A model generated the notes under the pieces. The model was not told where the DNA came from. It saw only the letters and a program-made list of their open reading frames with translations, and did no database searches. A stretch of DNA of 30,422 nt from a virus: IMG/VR virus record IMGVR_UViG_3300035181_000624, positions 1-30,422 of that record, one strand, 5' to 3'. The position numbers and the translations under genes are program-made. This document shows positions 22,128-29,804 of this stretch, in pieces; position 1 is the stretch's first letter, and each line of letters begins with the position of its first letter.

Positions 22128-22466
22128 TTAAGAAATTTCTACACCAGATGCTTTAGCTACTACTACACCAGCCACATCGGCGATTAATTGAATTGATCCG
22201 TTTGATGCCATTGTGACACCTAGAGCGGGATACGGAACCCACGTTTCATTGACAGCAATTGTTTTTTCTTTCACTATTAAATCTACAGTTCCCGGTGTTG
22301 ACGGGGATGCTGAAATATATACCGAAACAGTTCTATTCACTGTATCCGTATTTGTTAACGAGAATTGTGTGATCCTTGTTGTTGTTCCTGATGGTGCCGT
22401 GTAATAGGAAGCAACTGTTGCACCTATAGTAGCGCCTTGAATTAAAGGTTTTGCAGTAAATGCCAT
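22128..22466 (-). CDS. Small beta-sandwich virion protein (112 aa)
   Basis: Alternating Thr/Val/Ser strands (TTTRITQFSLTNTDTVNRTV, VSVYISASP, SIQLIADVAGVVVAKASG), no cysteines and no membrane segment. It is likely a compact beta domain used in phage tails or as capsid decoration. It resembles in style the 140-aa protein of the fibre cluster (LTNTDTVNRTV compared with FHSTDTAAMNM). AAGGAAG precedes the ATG. It lies between the 212-aa tail protein and the S74 protein. Its exact role is unknown. Confidence 0.6.
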   Translation of the reverse strand: MAFTAKPLIQGATIGATVASYYTAPSGTTTRITQFSLTNTDTVNRTVSVYISASPSTPGTVDLIVKEKTIAVNETWVPYPALGVTMASNGSIQLIADVAGVVVAKASGVEIS

Positions 22467-22479
22467 TTTATCTTCCTTG

Positions 22480-23118
22480 TTATATTGATGTTACAGTTTC
22501 CCAAGCGGTTGCACCGCCGATTCGTAGCTTATTTAGCGTTGTATCGAAATACATTCCGCCCAGCACATATGCTGGTGCTCCTACAGTAGTTGCTTGTGGT
22601 AAATTTATAATAGTTCCAACAGTTAGTACAGGAACAGTGCTACTATTCACCCATCCTGAACCGTTATAAGTAAGTAACTGGTTGGCGGTAGGAGTAGTTA
22701 TAGTCATATCGCTTAATAAATCGAGGCTGTAATCACCTTCGACTGCAATAATATTTCCTGTTCTACCAAAAACACTTTTCACTACAGAATTATCTATAGC
22801 CGCCTGTAATATACCGCTCCAGTTAAAGTCTTCGGGAAATAATTCCTCGATAGGATAATTAGTTGGTGTGAAATTCACTAGCACGTCGTCTAATTGATCC
22901 TGCAAATTTTGTTGTATTGCAAACAGTTGTGGCTCGCTCGCCGCTAAAGTATTCGATAATACTAAAGGCAAATAAATATCACTACCCGAAGAGCCACCGG
23001 CTCTTTGCCACAATAGTTGAAACCACTTATACCACTCGGTAGCCATATTACCTTGTTGATCGAAAGGTTTTACCCGCTGTGGTGGTGGTGGTAAATTAGC
23101 AACAATTGGTGTAGTCAT
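22480..23118 (-). CDS. Tail/fibre-like structural protein (212 aa)
   Basis: The N-terminus is proline-rich (ANLPPPPQRVKPFDQQGN), followed by WYKWFQLLWQRAG. The central VKSVFGRTGNIIAVEGDY is a widespread tail-fibre motif, also echoed in the 333-aa fibre (VSSFNTRTGAVTLTSSDV). The C-terminus has YVLGGMYFDTTLNKLRIGG, typical of fibre ends. It starts at TAATG behind the stabilisation protein, the slot where P22 has its tail needle gp26. It may be the plug or a short fibre; sequence favours a fibre-like protein. Confidence 0.6.
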   Translation of the reverse strand: MTTPIVANLPPPPQRVKPFDQQGNMATEWYKWFQLLWQRAGGSSGSDIYLPLVLSNTLAASEPQLFAIQQNLQDQLDDVLVNFTPTNYPIEELFPEDFNWSGILQAAIDNSVVKSVFGRTGNIIAVEGDYSLDLLSDMTITTPTANQLLTYNGSGWVNSSTVPVLTVGTIINLPQATTVGAPAYVLGGMYFDTTLNKLRIGGATAWETVTSI

Positions 23119-24611
23119 TAGTAACTTCCCGGAGATAAATCAATTGCTGCGCCTGATACAGCCCAGTCAATTGGATCTGTCATAGTCAATTTAAATACAC
23201 GGTCCCTGCCTTGCCCTAATTGGTTGTAAACCACCCTAGCATTATAATTACCTTGTGCGCCGACTGAGCGATAAACAGGATTACTCCATGTATTGCCGCC
23301 ATCATTACTCCACTCAAGCATAACTTGTGGTTGTAGAAAATCGGGGTTACCCATACCTGTCTTAAAATCGAATTGTAACCGATTATAGATTATACGCTTA
23401 CCATCATTTGAAATATGTGGTGCAATTCTTTGCCTAGTGATCGGATCTGCGTTTTCACCATCTGTAAAACTATTCTGGTCTAAGTATAAAATATCCCCGT
23501 TAAGGTAATCTGTAATAATATGTTTGTTAAGATAGAATGCATGACTATTTGCACGATTACGGCTAAATTGGCCCGTAATCGTATCAGTCCATACACGTTC
23601 GTGCCATGTCGGGGTTTGTAGCATATCGCTTGTAGTGACATCATAAACCCAGGTTGAGTTTACACCTGGGACATTTAATGCATAAAACATATGCCCATCC
23701 TGCATATAGGAGTATGCAGTCGATTTATAAATGTCTTCCGCCTTTAGATTACTCCAAGTCTGCTCAATTGCAAAAGTGCTTGCTCGTTGTGCACCATACC
23801 CGTTCGAGACTGCAATATAAGGTCCGCCACGATCATCTTGCGCCATCCACATTAGTCTATTCGAATTAATTTTTACTAAACTACTAGGAGAAGCACAACC
23901 TGTTTCTACTAGAACACCTGGGCGTCTTGCAAAAACAGTAGTTCCTTGTCCTGCATCATACCATAACTCGGTAGTCTTCTCACCGAATAACCATAAATCT
24001 TCGTTATTATTGATAAGAGCAATTAGTTTATCGGGATTCGATTCTGCGGATGCAAAATTTAATCCGTCCACATTAGTCGAGTATAAATCTGTCCAATAGA
24101 ATTGATTTGTATTGAAGTTTGGAAATACTACATATCCGTCAAAAAAGGTACACCCGCTCGGAGAAACCCCTGCGATAGCCGTAAAAGCTGCTGTATCGAA
24201 ATTGTAAGTCCATCCTTGTCCCGCTGTAGTAGTGATAAACAAATCAATACCGTTATCGCACATAAAAACTTCTTCATTATAAGCATCCACATCCCCTAAA
24301 GAACCCGACATACTCCACCCTGCGTCTGAGCCGTCCACACCTTCTATACTTCTAAGAGTGCTTTCAGCGACATAAAATAGAGTACCATTCGATGCCAAAT
24401 ATAAAGCTTTACCTGGTTCTGCCCCACCTTCACCCGAAGTTCCGGCCAACAACCAAGTAGTTCCTGCCGTTCTGGTCAATTGTGCTATTTCTGCATTTTT
24501 ACCCAAATGTGATTCGTCCACTTCAGGATACATGTTAATAGTGCGTTGGCTATCATACCTATTATTTCGTAATAAGTAGCTACCACCCACGAATCCTTTA
24601 AATCTTGCCAT
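23118..24611 (-). CDS. Packaged DNA stabilisation protein, P22 gp10-like
   Basis: A 497-aa protein (P22 gp10 is about 472). The opening GFVGGSYLLRNNRYDSQRTI and NMYPE, then repeated beta-propeller-like blades (GTLFYVAES, DGYVVFPNFNTNQFYWTDL, LWLFGEKTTELWYDAG) fit the hexameric tail factor that seals the connector after packaging. It is placed right after the gp4-like connector, as in P22. The start is supported by AGGTAAG in the end of the previous gene. No oddities are visible. Confidence 0.85.
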   Translation of the reverse strand: MARFKGFVGGSYLLRNNRYDSQRTINMYPEVDESHLGKNAEIAQLTRTAGTTWLLAGTSGEGGAEPGKALYLASNGTLFYVAESTLRSIEGVDGSDAGWSMSGSLGDVDAYNEEVFMCDNGIDLFITTTAGQGWTYNFDTAAFTAIAGVSPSGCTFFDGYVVFPNFNTNQFYWTDLYSTNVDGLNFASAESNPDKLIALINNNEDLWLFGEKTTELWYDAGQGTTVFARRPGVLVETGCASPSSLVKINSNRLMWMAQDDRGGPYIAVSNGYGAQRASTFAIEQTWSNLKAEDIYKSTAYSYMQDGHMFYALNVPGVNSTWVYDVTTSDMLQTPTWHERVWTDTITGQFSRNRANSHAFYLNKHIITDYLNGDILYLDQNSFTDGENADPITRQRIAPHISNDGKRIIYNRLQFDFKTGMGNPDFLQPQVMLEWSNDGGNTWSNPVYRSVGAQGNYNARVVYNQLGQGRDRVFKLTMTDPIDWAVSGAAIDLSPGSY

Positions 24612-24613
24612 AA

Positions 24614-25345
24614 TTATCTTACCTGGTCATCACCGACCCAATACTTACCACCCTGTGTACCTTGGATGGCTGAATCGTAATCGAGTCTATCAATACTTTG
24701 ATTGTTTTGTGCTATAATATTCTTTGATTTGTATGCTTGCATAGATACTGCTTGACTTGCTTCTAAACCGTATTCAGGTGCTAATAAACAAGCCAAATTG
24801 AATCGTAAAGCTTGTCTATATGCTGGAGGTAAATTCTCCGGAGTATCTAAAGTGATGCCGGGGTCAAGAGTTTGATTAAATAATAGATGTAATTCAGCAT
24901 CAGCAACTTGTGGGAAAGGCCACAAATATAAAGTTGCTACCGGCCAATCACCATTCATATAGATAAATCTTGGGTAGTTTGATGCACTTGATTTTGAGCG
25001 CACATCGGCCCACTCAGTAGGTGATAGAATAGCCATCGGTAAGTCTACCGGTTGTGCTGTTGAGGCATTTTGACGAAGAAATGCAGTATCTATTTCGGAA
25101 GGCCTAACAGGAACATCTATATCACCACCAGGCCCTATCGTCCAAGTTTGTTGGGGTAGAGTAATCGGTAGTTCGTGAAAACTTGTTGTGTAAATCATTA
25201 AATCATCTGCATTCCAACTATCTATCATTTCTTGTAGTGTGAAAAGTGCATTTGAGGATTGATACGATGAAGGTGGTTCGCCATCACCGATGATACCGAT
25301 AAGTCGTAAAGCACCAGCAATTAAATCTCGGTACGTCGTAGCCAT
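24614..25345 (-). CDS. Head-tail connector / tail accessory factor, P22 gp4-like
   Basis: A 243-aa protein, longer than P22 gp4 (166 aa). The helical N-terminus (YRDLIAGALRLIGIIGDGEP and LFTLQEMIDSWNADDLMIYT) is typical of phage connector proteins, followed by a beta region (WPVATLYLWPFPQVADAELH) and PPAYRQALRFNLACLLAPEYG, a common adaptor motif. It lies between coat and gp10-like genes, the gp4 slot. A GATAAATA box and a terminator precede it. It should bind under the portal ring to start tail assembly. Confidence 0.8.
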   Translation of the reverse strand: MATTYRDLIAGALRLIGIIGDGEPPSSYQSSNALFTLQEMIDSWNADDLMIYTTSFHELPITLPQQTWTIGPGGDIDVPVRPSEIDTAFLRQNASTAQPVDLPMAILSPTEWADVRSKSSASNYPRFIYMNGDWPVATLYLWPFPQVADAELHLLFNQTLDPGITLDTPENLPPAYRQALRFNLACLLAPEYGLEASQAVSMQAYKSKNIIAQNNQSIDRLDYDSAIQGTQGGKYWVGDDQVR

Positions 25346-25367
25346 AAGTTGACTCCTTTTGATAATG

Positions 25368-25375
25368 TATTTATC
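25368..25375 (-). promoter_or_regulatory. GATAAATA box between coat and connector genes
   Basis: GATAAATA on the minus strand, 22 bases before the connector ATG and a few bases after the coat-gene terminator, with AAAAGGAG next. A promoter directly after a terminator is a natural way to restart transcription. Confidence 0.5.
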
Positions 25376-25381
25376 TCATAA

Positions 25382-25400
25382 GAAAAGGGACCTAAGTCCC
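25382..25400 (-). terminator. Terminator after the coat gene
   Basis: On the minus strand GGGAC-TTAG-GTCCC is followed by TTTTCTT. The stem is short but perfect. It would cap the scaffold-coat transcript and give more coat than tail mRNA. Confidence 0.75.
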
Positions 25401-25422
25401 CATTCCTACTATTGATTACTTC

Positions 25423-26664
25423 TTAGCCTTGTACGCGCACAACCAAAGTTGGGCGAACAATTTGCCAACCGTACAATACGTCTAAACGAGTTACTTGTTC
25501 ATCTGTTTCAGCATTGTATTGCTTAACTAAACGCACAGAAATACCACTTTCTGGATCTGTTGCTACAGAAGCATCAGCACCTGACAAATCACTTGTCAAC
25601 TGACAGAAAGCAACCATATAAGCATTTTTGTGCCAAGCATAGTTCACGTCTGTAGTAACATTTGCACCACCGATCCATGTAACAGTAGCGCCATCAGCAG
25701 CAACGGCAGAAACTGTTTGATTTGGAGCAGTAACATTGATTGCTGGGCTAACTGTAACAGTCATTGCACCACCGGCTGCGCCAGTTGCTAATGCTTGAAC
25801 AGTGAATACTTGCAATTTGTTAGTTTTAGTACGAGTCAATGGATTGATAGAAAATACACCACCAATTGTGAATTGATCGCCTTGAGTTGCTGTTACCGAA
25901 GCGCCTGTACCTTTTAACAAAAGTGACGAACCAGATTGTGCACCGTCTATCAAAGGTGTAATATTAGTACGAGTACCAGTTGTGAAACTAGCCATACATT
26001 GTGATACACACCATTGGAAACCTGAAGCGATACCCATTAAACCACGCTTGTATTGATCAGCGATCTGTGTTGAATCTTGGAACAGACCTTTCAAACCGTC
26101 AACAACACCGGCATTAGCAGATGGTGACAACGAAACATAACGCTGGTCATCTCTAGGTGCTGCTTGCTCATCTAAACGAGCGCCTGCATCTAAGAATGGT
26201 CGAAGTGTTGCCAAATCAGCACCAGTAAATGCTGCTGGTGTACCTGATGTGTAAGCACCTGGAGTTACTAAGTTATTTGATTTATAAAACAATGCAAAAC
26301 CGTCTTGGTCGATATCTGAAGCCAATTGTGCCATCGCTGGAGCAATAAAGCGGCTTGAGAAATCATCAATAGACAAAGTACGATCTTTAGAACTAAAGCC
26401 CATACCGATGTTACGCTGAATCAATTGGATGTTTGTGTTTGTCTCTGCAGAGTTCTGTTTATTCACTGCTGCGCCTGTTGCTGATACATATCGAACTGGG
26501 ATACGAACGCGGATAGTATCACCTGCTTTCATACCTGTCTGACCGAAAAGGTCATCGACTGGGCGAAGCGAACGCGATGCTAAGATAAAGTTGTTGCGTA
26601 ATACTGCCAATGCTTCATTTGTGATGATGTCATCGGTTAAAAGTGTGTTTGATGCAATTGCCAT
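25423..26664 (-). CDS. Major capsid (coat) protein, P22 gp5-like
   Basis: A 413-aa protein (P22 coat is 430). The N-terminal MAIASNTLLTDDIITNEALA and later SLRPVDDLFGQTGMKAGDTI and RVRIPVRY match the P22-type coat arm and domain. GDQFTIGGVFSINPLTRTKT at about 265-284 lies in the region of the inserted I-domain of P22-like coats. The C-terminus (RLDVLYGWQIVRPTLVVRVQ) is the usual last strand. It forms the HK97-fold shell with the scaffold upstream. GGAG precedes the ATG. Coat is followed at once by a terminator. Confidence 0.9.
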   Translation of the reverse strand: MAIASNTLLTDDIITNEALAVLRNNFILASRSLRPVDDLFGQTGMKAGDTIRVRIPVRYVSATGAAVNKQNSAETNTNIQLIQRNIGMGFSSKDRTLSIDDFSSRFIAPAMAQLASDIDQDGFALFYKSNNLVTPGAYTSGTPAAFTGADLATLRPFLDAGARLDEQAAPRDDQRYVSLSPSANAGVVDGLKGLFQDSTQIADQYKRGLMGIASGFQWCVSQCMASFTTGTRTNITPLIDGAQSGSSLLLKGTGASVTATQGDQFTIGGVFSINPLTRTKTNKLQVFTVQALATGAAGGAMTVTVSPAINVTAPNQTVSAVAADGATVTWIGGANVTTDVNYAWHKNAYMVAFCQLTSDLSGADASVATDPESGISVRLVKQYNAETDEQVTRLDVLYGWQIVRPTLVVRVQG

Positions 26665-26690
26665 AATGTCAATCTCCGTGATGGATTAAT

Positions 26691-27653
26691 TTATTTTTTC
26701 TTTCTATTTTGCTCACGCCATATTTGGTAATCTCCAAACGAAGTCACTCCTTGTGACATATCTTTCGGGGTTACTGTCTTACCTTTCGGTAAAGACTTAG
26801 ATGGTGCGGGCGCCTTTGTTATTGTGGGCTTAGTAGATGTGCTAGACTCGTCGTCAGTTTCATATTTAGAATCTAATCTAGATAGGTACGCAACTTGTTT
26901 AACAGTAGTCATTGATTTGAAACGCGACAATTTATCGTCATCTTCCGCTAGTTCGAATAGTAAATCTGGGCCGTTATCACTTTCTAATAAGTATTGTAAT
27001 GCTTCTTTCGAAGCAGCCTTATTAATAAAACCTTTCATGAAATCTGCATCAACCAATTGATCGTATCCTTCGACACGGTCTTTCGTTGCTTTCTCTTTAG
27101 TATCCCAAGAATCCACAACTACTTTTTGTTTCGATGTTGCTTCACTGATCCGTTTAACTTGATCACGATCGAATTCTTTCTTCTCTAACTTCCAATCTAC
27201 AAGTGCTTCCTGATAGTCACCATATGTATTGAAATTATCAACACTAGGTTTCTGCACAGGGAATGTATCACCTGTAAAGCCTTGTTCAGGCTCTGTGTTT
27301 CGTGTAGTGCCTTTATCAGCTTCAAGTGCTGCTAAACGACTTTCTAGTTCACTTGCTTTACGACGGGCTTCATCTCGCTCGCCAGTAAGTTCACTAAACC
27401 TTCGTTCTAACCCACTCTTTGAAGACTTCTTCTGGTCACCTTCATCTGTTTCTACTGTAGCATCATTTGATTTAGAGTTATCTCTCTTTGCTTGGGATGC
27501 CGGGGCCTGAGCGTTATTTTCTGTTAGTTTAGTAACAGCAGCGTTGTATTCATCACTACCTGGAGATAGTTTTCTGATTTCTGGATCCTTAACCATAGCA
27601 TTTGCCACATCTATACTATTATTCGAATCTGAATCAATCACGTTTTCTGACAT
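26691..27653 (-). CDS. Scaffolding protein
   Basis: A 320-aa, very charged and helical protein directly before coat, as P22 gp8 (303 aa). Coiled-coil segments include GLERRFSELTGERDEARRKA and SELESRLAALEADKG. The C-terminus is basic (IWREQNRKKK), like the coat-binding helix-turn-helix of P22 scaffold. The N-terminus is acidic and disordered. It should guide procapsid assembly and leave before maturation. AAGGAAA precedes the ATG. A GATAAATA box lies 55 bases upstream. Confidence 0.85.
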   Translation of the reverse strand: MSENVIDSDSNNSIDVANAMVKDPEIRKLSPGSDEYNAAVTKLTENNAQAPASQAKRDNSKSNDATVETDEGDQKKSSKSGLERRFSELTGERDEARRKASELESRLAALEADKGTTRNTEPEQGFTGDTFPVQKPSVDNFNTYGDYQEALVDWKLEKKEFDRDQVKRISEATSKQKVVVDSWDTKEKATKDRVEGYDQLVDADFMKGFINKAASKEALQYLLESDNGPDLLFELAEDDDKLSRFKSMTTVKQVAYLSRLDSKYETDDESSTSTKPTITKAPAPSKSLPKGKTVTPKDMSQGVTSFGDYQIWREQNRKKK

Positions 27654-27707
27654 AAGTTTCCTTAAGGATTTAACCCGCTCATTGTAACGAACGGTAGTTT
27701 TATAGAC

Positions 27708-27911
27708 TTATTTATCTTCTTGAATATTGTCTCTATGTTCTATATATTCTTTACGCCATTTCCATATAGTATAACCAATACTAACGACTACTGAAACGAA
27801 TGTTAAAACTAAAATTACGGTAGGTAATGCAGCAATAAATGCATTCCAAATTACTATTGCTGTTGGTACAGTTGCAAATTTGAGGGTCGATAGTATTGTG
27901 CTTTTATCCAT
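27708..27911 (-). CDS. Putative holin (67 aa)
   Basis: The start is set at 27911 (MDKSTILSTLKFATVP); a longer frame to 27983 would overlap the previous gene. A hydrophobic stretch at about 15-48 (VILVLTFVSVVVSIGYTIW) can make one or two spans, and the C-terminus is strongly charged (KWRKEYIEHRDNIQEDK). Small size, membrane span and charged tail fit holins. No Shine-Dalgarno is clear; TTAATAAATA, a variant of the GATAAATA box, lies about 40 bases upstream. No endolysin neighbours it, so another membrane role remains possible. Confidence 0.55.
   Translation of the reverse strand: MDKSTILSTLKFATVPTAIVIWNAFIAALPTVILVLTFVSVVVSIGYTIWKWRKEYIEHRDNIQEDK
27709..27716 (-). promoter_or_regulatory. GATAAATA box before the scaffold gene
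   Basis: GATAAATA on the minus strand. It includes the stop of the putative holin and lies 55 bases before the scaffold ATG. Confidence 0.4.
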
Positions 27912-27960
27912 GATATTTAAGAAGTGACATAAGTTTCTATTATTAATTATTCTATATTTA

Positions 27961-28221
27961 TTAAGCGTCGACCGCACCTTCAAATTCGGGTAGTTGTTTT
28001 AGTGCATCATACATTTCTTGCATTGATCCACCGCCAGTTTTTGCAATACTAATTGATAAAGCCCCGATTGGCGATAATCCGTCTATCCGTGCTTGTGTAT
28101 TATTATAAACAGATAAATTCATCCGAATAAGATTTTTATTTCCAGTAAATTCAGTAATGTGTGTATAAGCTTCAGTTGCAGTAAAGCCGAAGTTTGTTTC
28201 ATAATTAAATTGAAGTGCCAT
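27961..28221 (-). CDS. Unknown 86-aa protein after the fibre genes
   Basis: MALQFNYETNFGFTATEAYT and then strand-like segments (NLIRMNLSVYNNTQARIDG) suggest a small beta protein ending in a helix (MQEMYDALKQLPEFEGAVDA). AAAGGA precedes the ATG. It lies between the YadA-like fibre and the putative holin, so it may be a fibre chaperone or minor virion protein. No family recognised. Confidence 0.6.
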   Translation of the reverse strand: MALQFNYETNFGFTATEAYTHITEFTGNKNLIRMNLSVYNNTQARIDGLSPIGALSISIAKTGGGSMQEMYDALKQLPEFEGAVDA

Positions 28222-28230
28222 AATAATCCT

Positions 28231-29370
28231 TTAATATCCTACTTTTGTCATTCTTACATTAGCAACCCAACTAATATTAGTAGCTGCTACTCCAGTCACT
28301 TTAATTGCTGGTCGACCATTTGTTGTATCTGCTGTTACTGCAACAGCCCACCCACCGGATGTTGCACCGGATGTTGCAAACATAGGAACAGTTAATCCAG
28401 TTGGTGTTCCAACTAACGCAGTATTTGCCGCTGCTGCACCACGCTGAATTAAGAATTGTGTCGACCACATTGCACAATCCACAGCACCGTTCTTAGTTTG
28501 TGCAACAATATCTACCGTAAACGCATACGATGCATTATTTGCTAACGCCATATATACGCCTGGATTTGTAGCAATTATACCTTGACTTGACTGTAATTCG
28601 GATGGTGTTGCATTAGTTGTATAAGAATGTAAAGGAACAGTTGATGTGTGAATATCACCTGCTGCTGCAAAACCAGCATTACATAAATTAATTTCACCAT
28701 TAAAATCTATAGTCGAATAACTTCCGATGGCGATAGCACCATTTTGTGAATTATCATTCGATTGTGAACCGATTACAACTGTTCTATTTGCGGCAGCTTG
28801 AGTCGAATAGCCCATACCAATCGATTGTAAACCGCCCGTAGAACAATTATATCCAACGGCGACGGTGTTTGAATTAGTACACGAACTTGCACCGCCAATA
28901 CATACTGCATTTAATCCAACACCAACTCCGGCACCGATTGTAACCGAATTATTACCGGGTGGCGCACTAGACGCGAAGTTTCCTAAAACCACTGCACCGA
29001 GAGCTGGCGTACCACCTATAGCCCATGATGTTGTTGCCCCAATCCCTGCAGCATATCCTTGTCCACTTGGCATCATTATTAAATTATAACTTCCCGAGAT
29101 ATTTAATAATCCGGTCGATACTGAATTACCACCATCAGCGCTGACACCAATAATAATATTATTATAACAATCAATATTCGAACTAGGTGTATTTAAGGTA
29201 ATTCCACTTCCTAAAACCATATTATTTGCAGCACCAAGCGTATTACCTTTCTTACTTGTTATTTGTGTTGGCGCCCATCCAACATAAGGTGCAGTACCGA
29301 AATTAAGAACATAATTCGGCCCCGAATAAGAGTTTATCCCATCTAATTGTGATCGAAATCCCGGAAACAT
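28231..29370 (-). CDS. Tail fibre with YadA-like head repeats (379 aa)
   Basis: The start is set at 29370 because the ATG overlaps the previous stop as TAATG with GGAG just before; a longer frame to 29451 has no site. Residues about 139-218 hold six units of the type S-V-x-I-G: NSVTIGAGV, NAVCIGGAS, NTVAVGYNC, QSIGMGYST, RTVVIGSQS, GAIAIGSYS. This is the left-handed beta-roll repeat of trimeric adhesin heads (YadA type). The C-terminal 130 residues look like a separate beta knob, probably the receptor-binding part. It is likely a trimeric host-recognition fibre; trimerisation is inferred from the repeat family. Confidence 0.75.
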   Translation of the reverse strand: MFPGFRSQLDGINSYSGPNYVLNFGTAPYVGWAPTQITSKKGNTLGAANNMVLGSGITLNTPSSNIDCYNNIIIGVSADGGNSVSTGLLNISGSYNLIMMPSGQGYAAGIGATTSWAIGGTPALGAVVLGNFASSAPPGNNSVTIGAGVGVGLNAVCIGGASSCTNSNTVAVGYNCSTGGLQSIGMGYSTQAAANRTVVIGSQSNDNSQNGAIAIGSYSTIDFNGEINLCNAGFAAAGDIHTSTVPLHSYTTNATPSELQSSQGIIATNPGVYMALANNASYAFTVDIVAQTKNGAVDCAMWSTQFLIQRGAAAANTALVGTPTGLTVPMFATSGATSGGWAVAVTADTTNGRPAIKVTGVAATNISWVANVRMTKVGY

Positions 29371-29792
29371 TAATAATCTCCGCCCTGTGCTAATGCATTT
29401 ACTACTTTTGCAGTGGTAATAGTTACTAACATTGCACCAACTAAAGACCATCCACTAGGAACATTTAACACTTTATTTCCAAAAGGATCAAATTGTAGAC
29501 CCACAAAATATGGATTTCTAAAAGCATCGATTGGCGGGGTCGCTAGTGATGCATTACCTGATGCTGCTGGAATATTAATAACACACAATTGATAATATGT
29601 TGTTCCGTCATATAAAGATAATGCCATATTCATCGCAGCAGTATCAGTTGAATGAAAAGTTAAAGATGTAACTTGTGAGCCGTTCGCACCACCTGCAACA
29701 ATTACAGTTTTCGTTGTAGTAGTAGCTGGTAAGAACTGATATGCCCATGATTGTATTTTTTGTGCATAGATTGGTGTTGATGTAGTTGCCAT
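29370..29792 (-). CDS. Fibre-cluster beta protein (140 aa)
   Basis: A beta-rich protein with TTTTKTVIVAGGANGSQVTS, LTFHSTDTAAMNMALSLYDG and SGWSLVGAMLVTITTAKVVN. There are no membrane spans or catalytic motifs. AAGGAA precedes the ATG. It lies between the 333-aa fibre and the YadA-like fibre and is coupled to the latter by TAATG. It may be an adaptor joining the two fibres or a chaperone. Related in style to the 112-aa protein at 22128. Confidence 0.6.
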   Translation of the reverse strand: MATTSTPIYAQKIQSWAYQFLPATTTTKTVIVAGGANGSQVTSLTFHSTDTAAMNMALSLYDGTTYYQLCVINIPAASGNASLATPPIDAFRNPYFVGLQFDPFGNKVLNVPSGWSLVGAMLVTITTAKVVNALAQGGDY

Positions 29793-29804
29793 AAAATTCC
29801 TTAA

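Noticed and set aside
27648-27938. 13-base repeat TGACATAAGTTTC before the scaffold gene and before the putative holin
   Set aside because: It is short and surrounded by unrelated sequence; chance similarity around an ATG region is sufficient.
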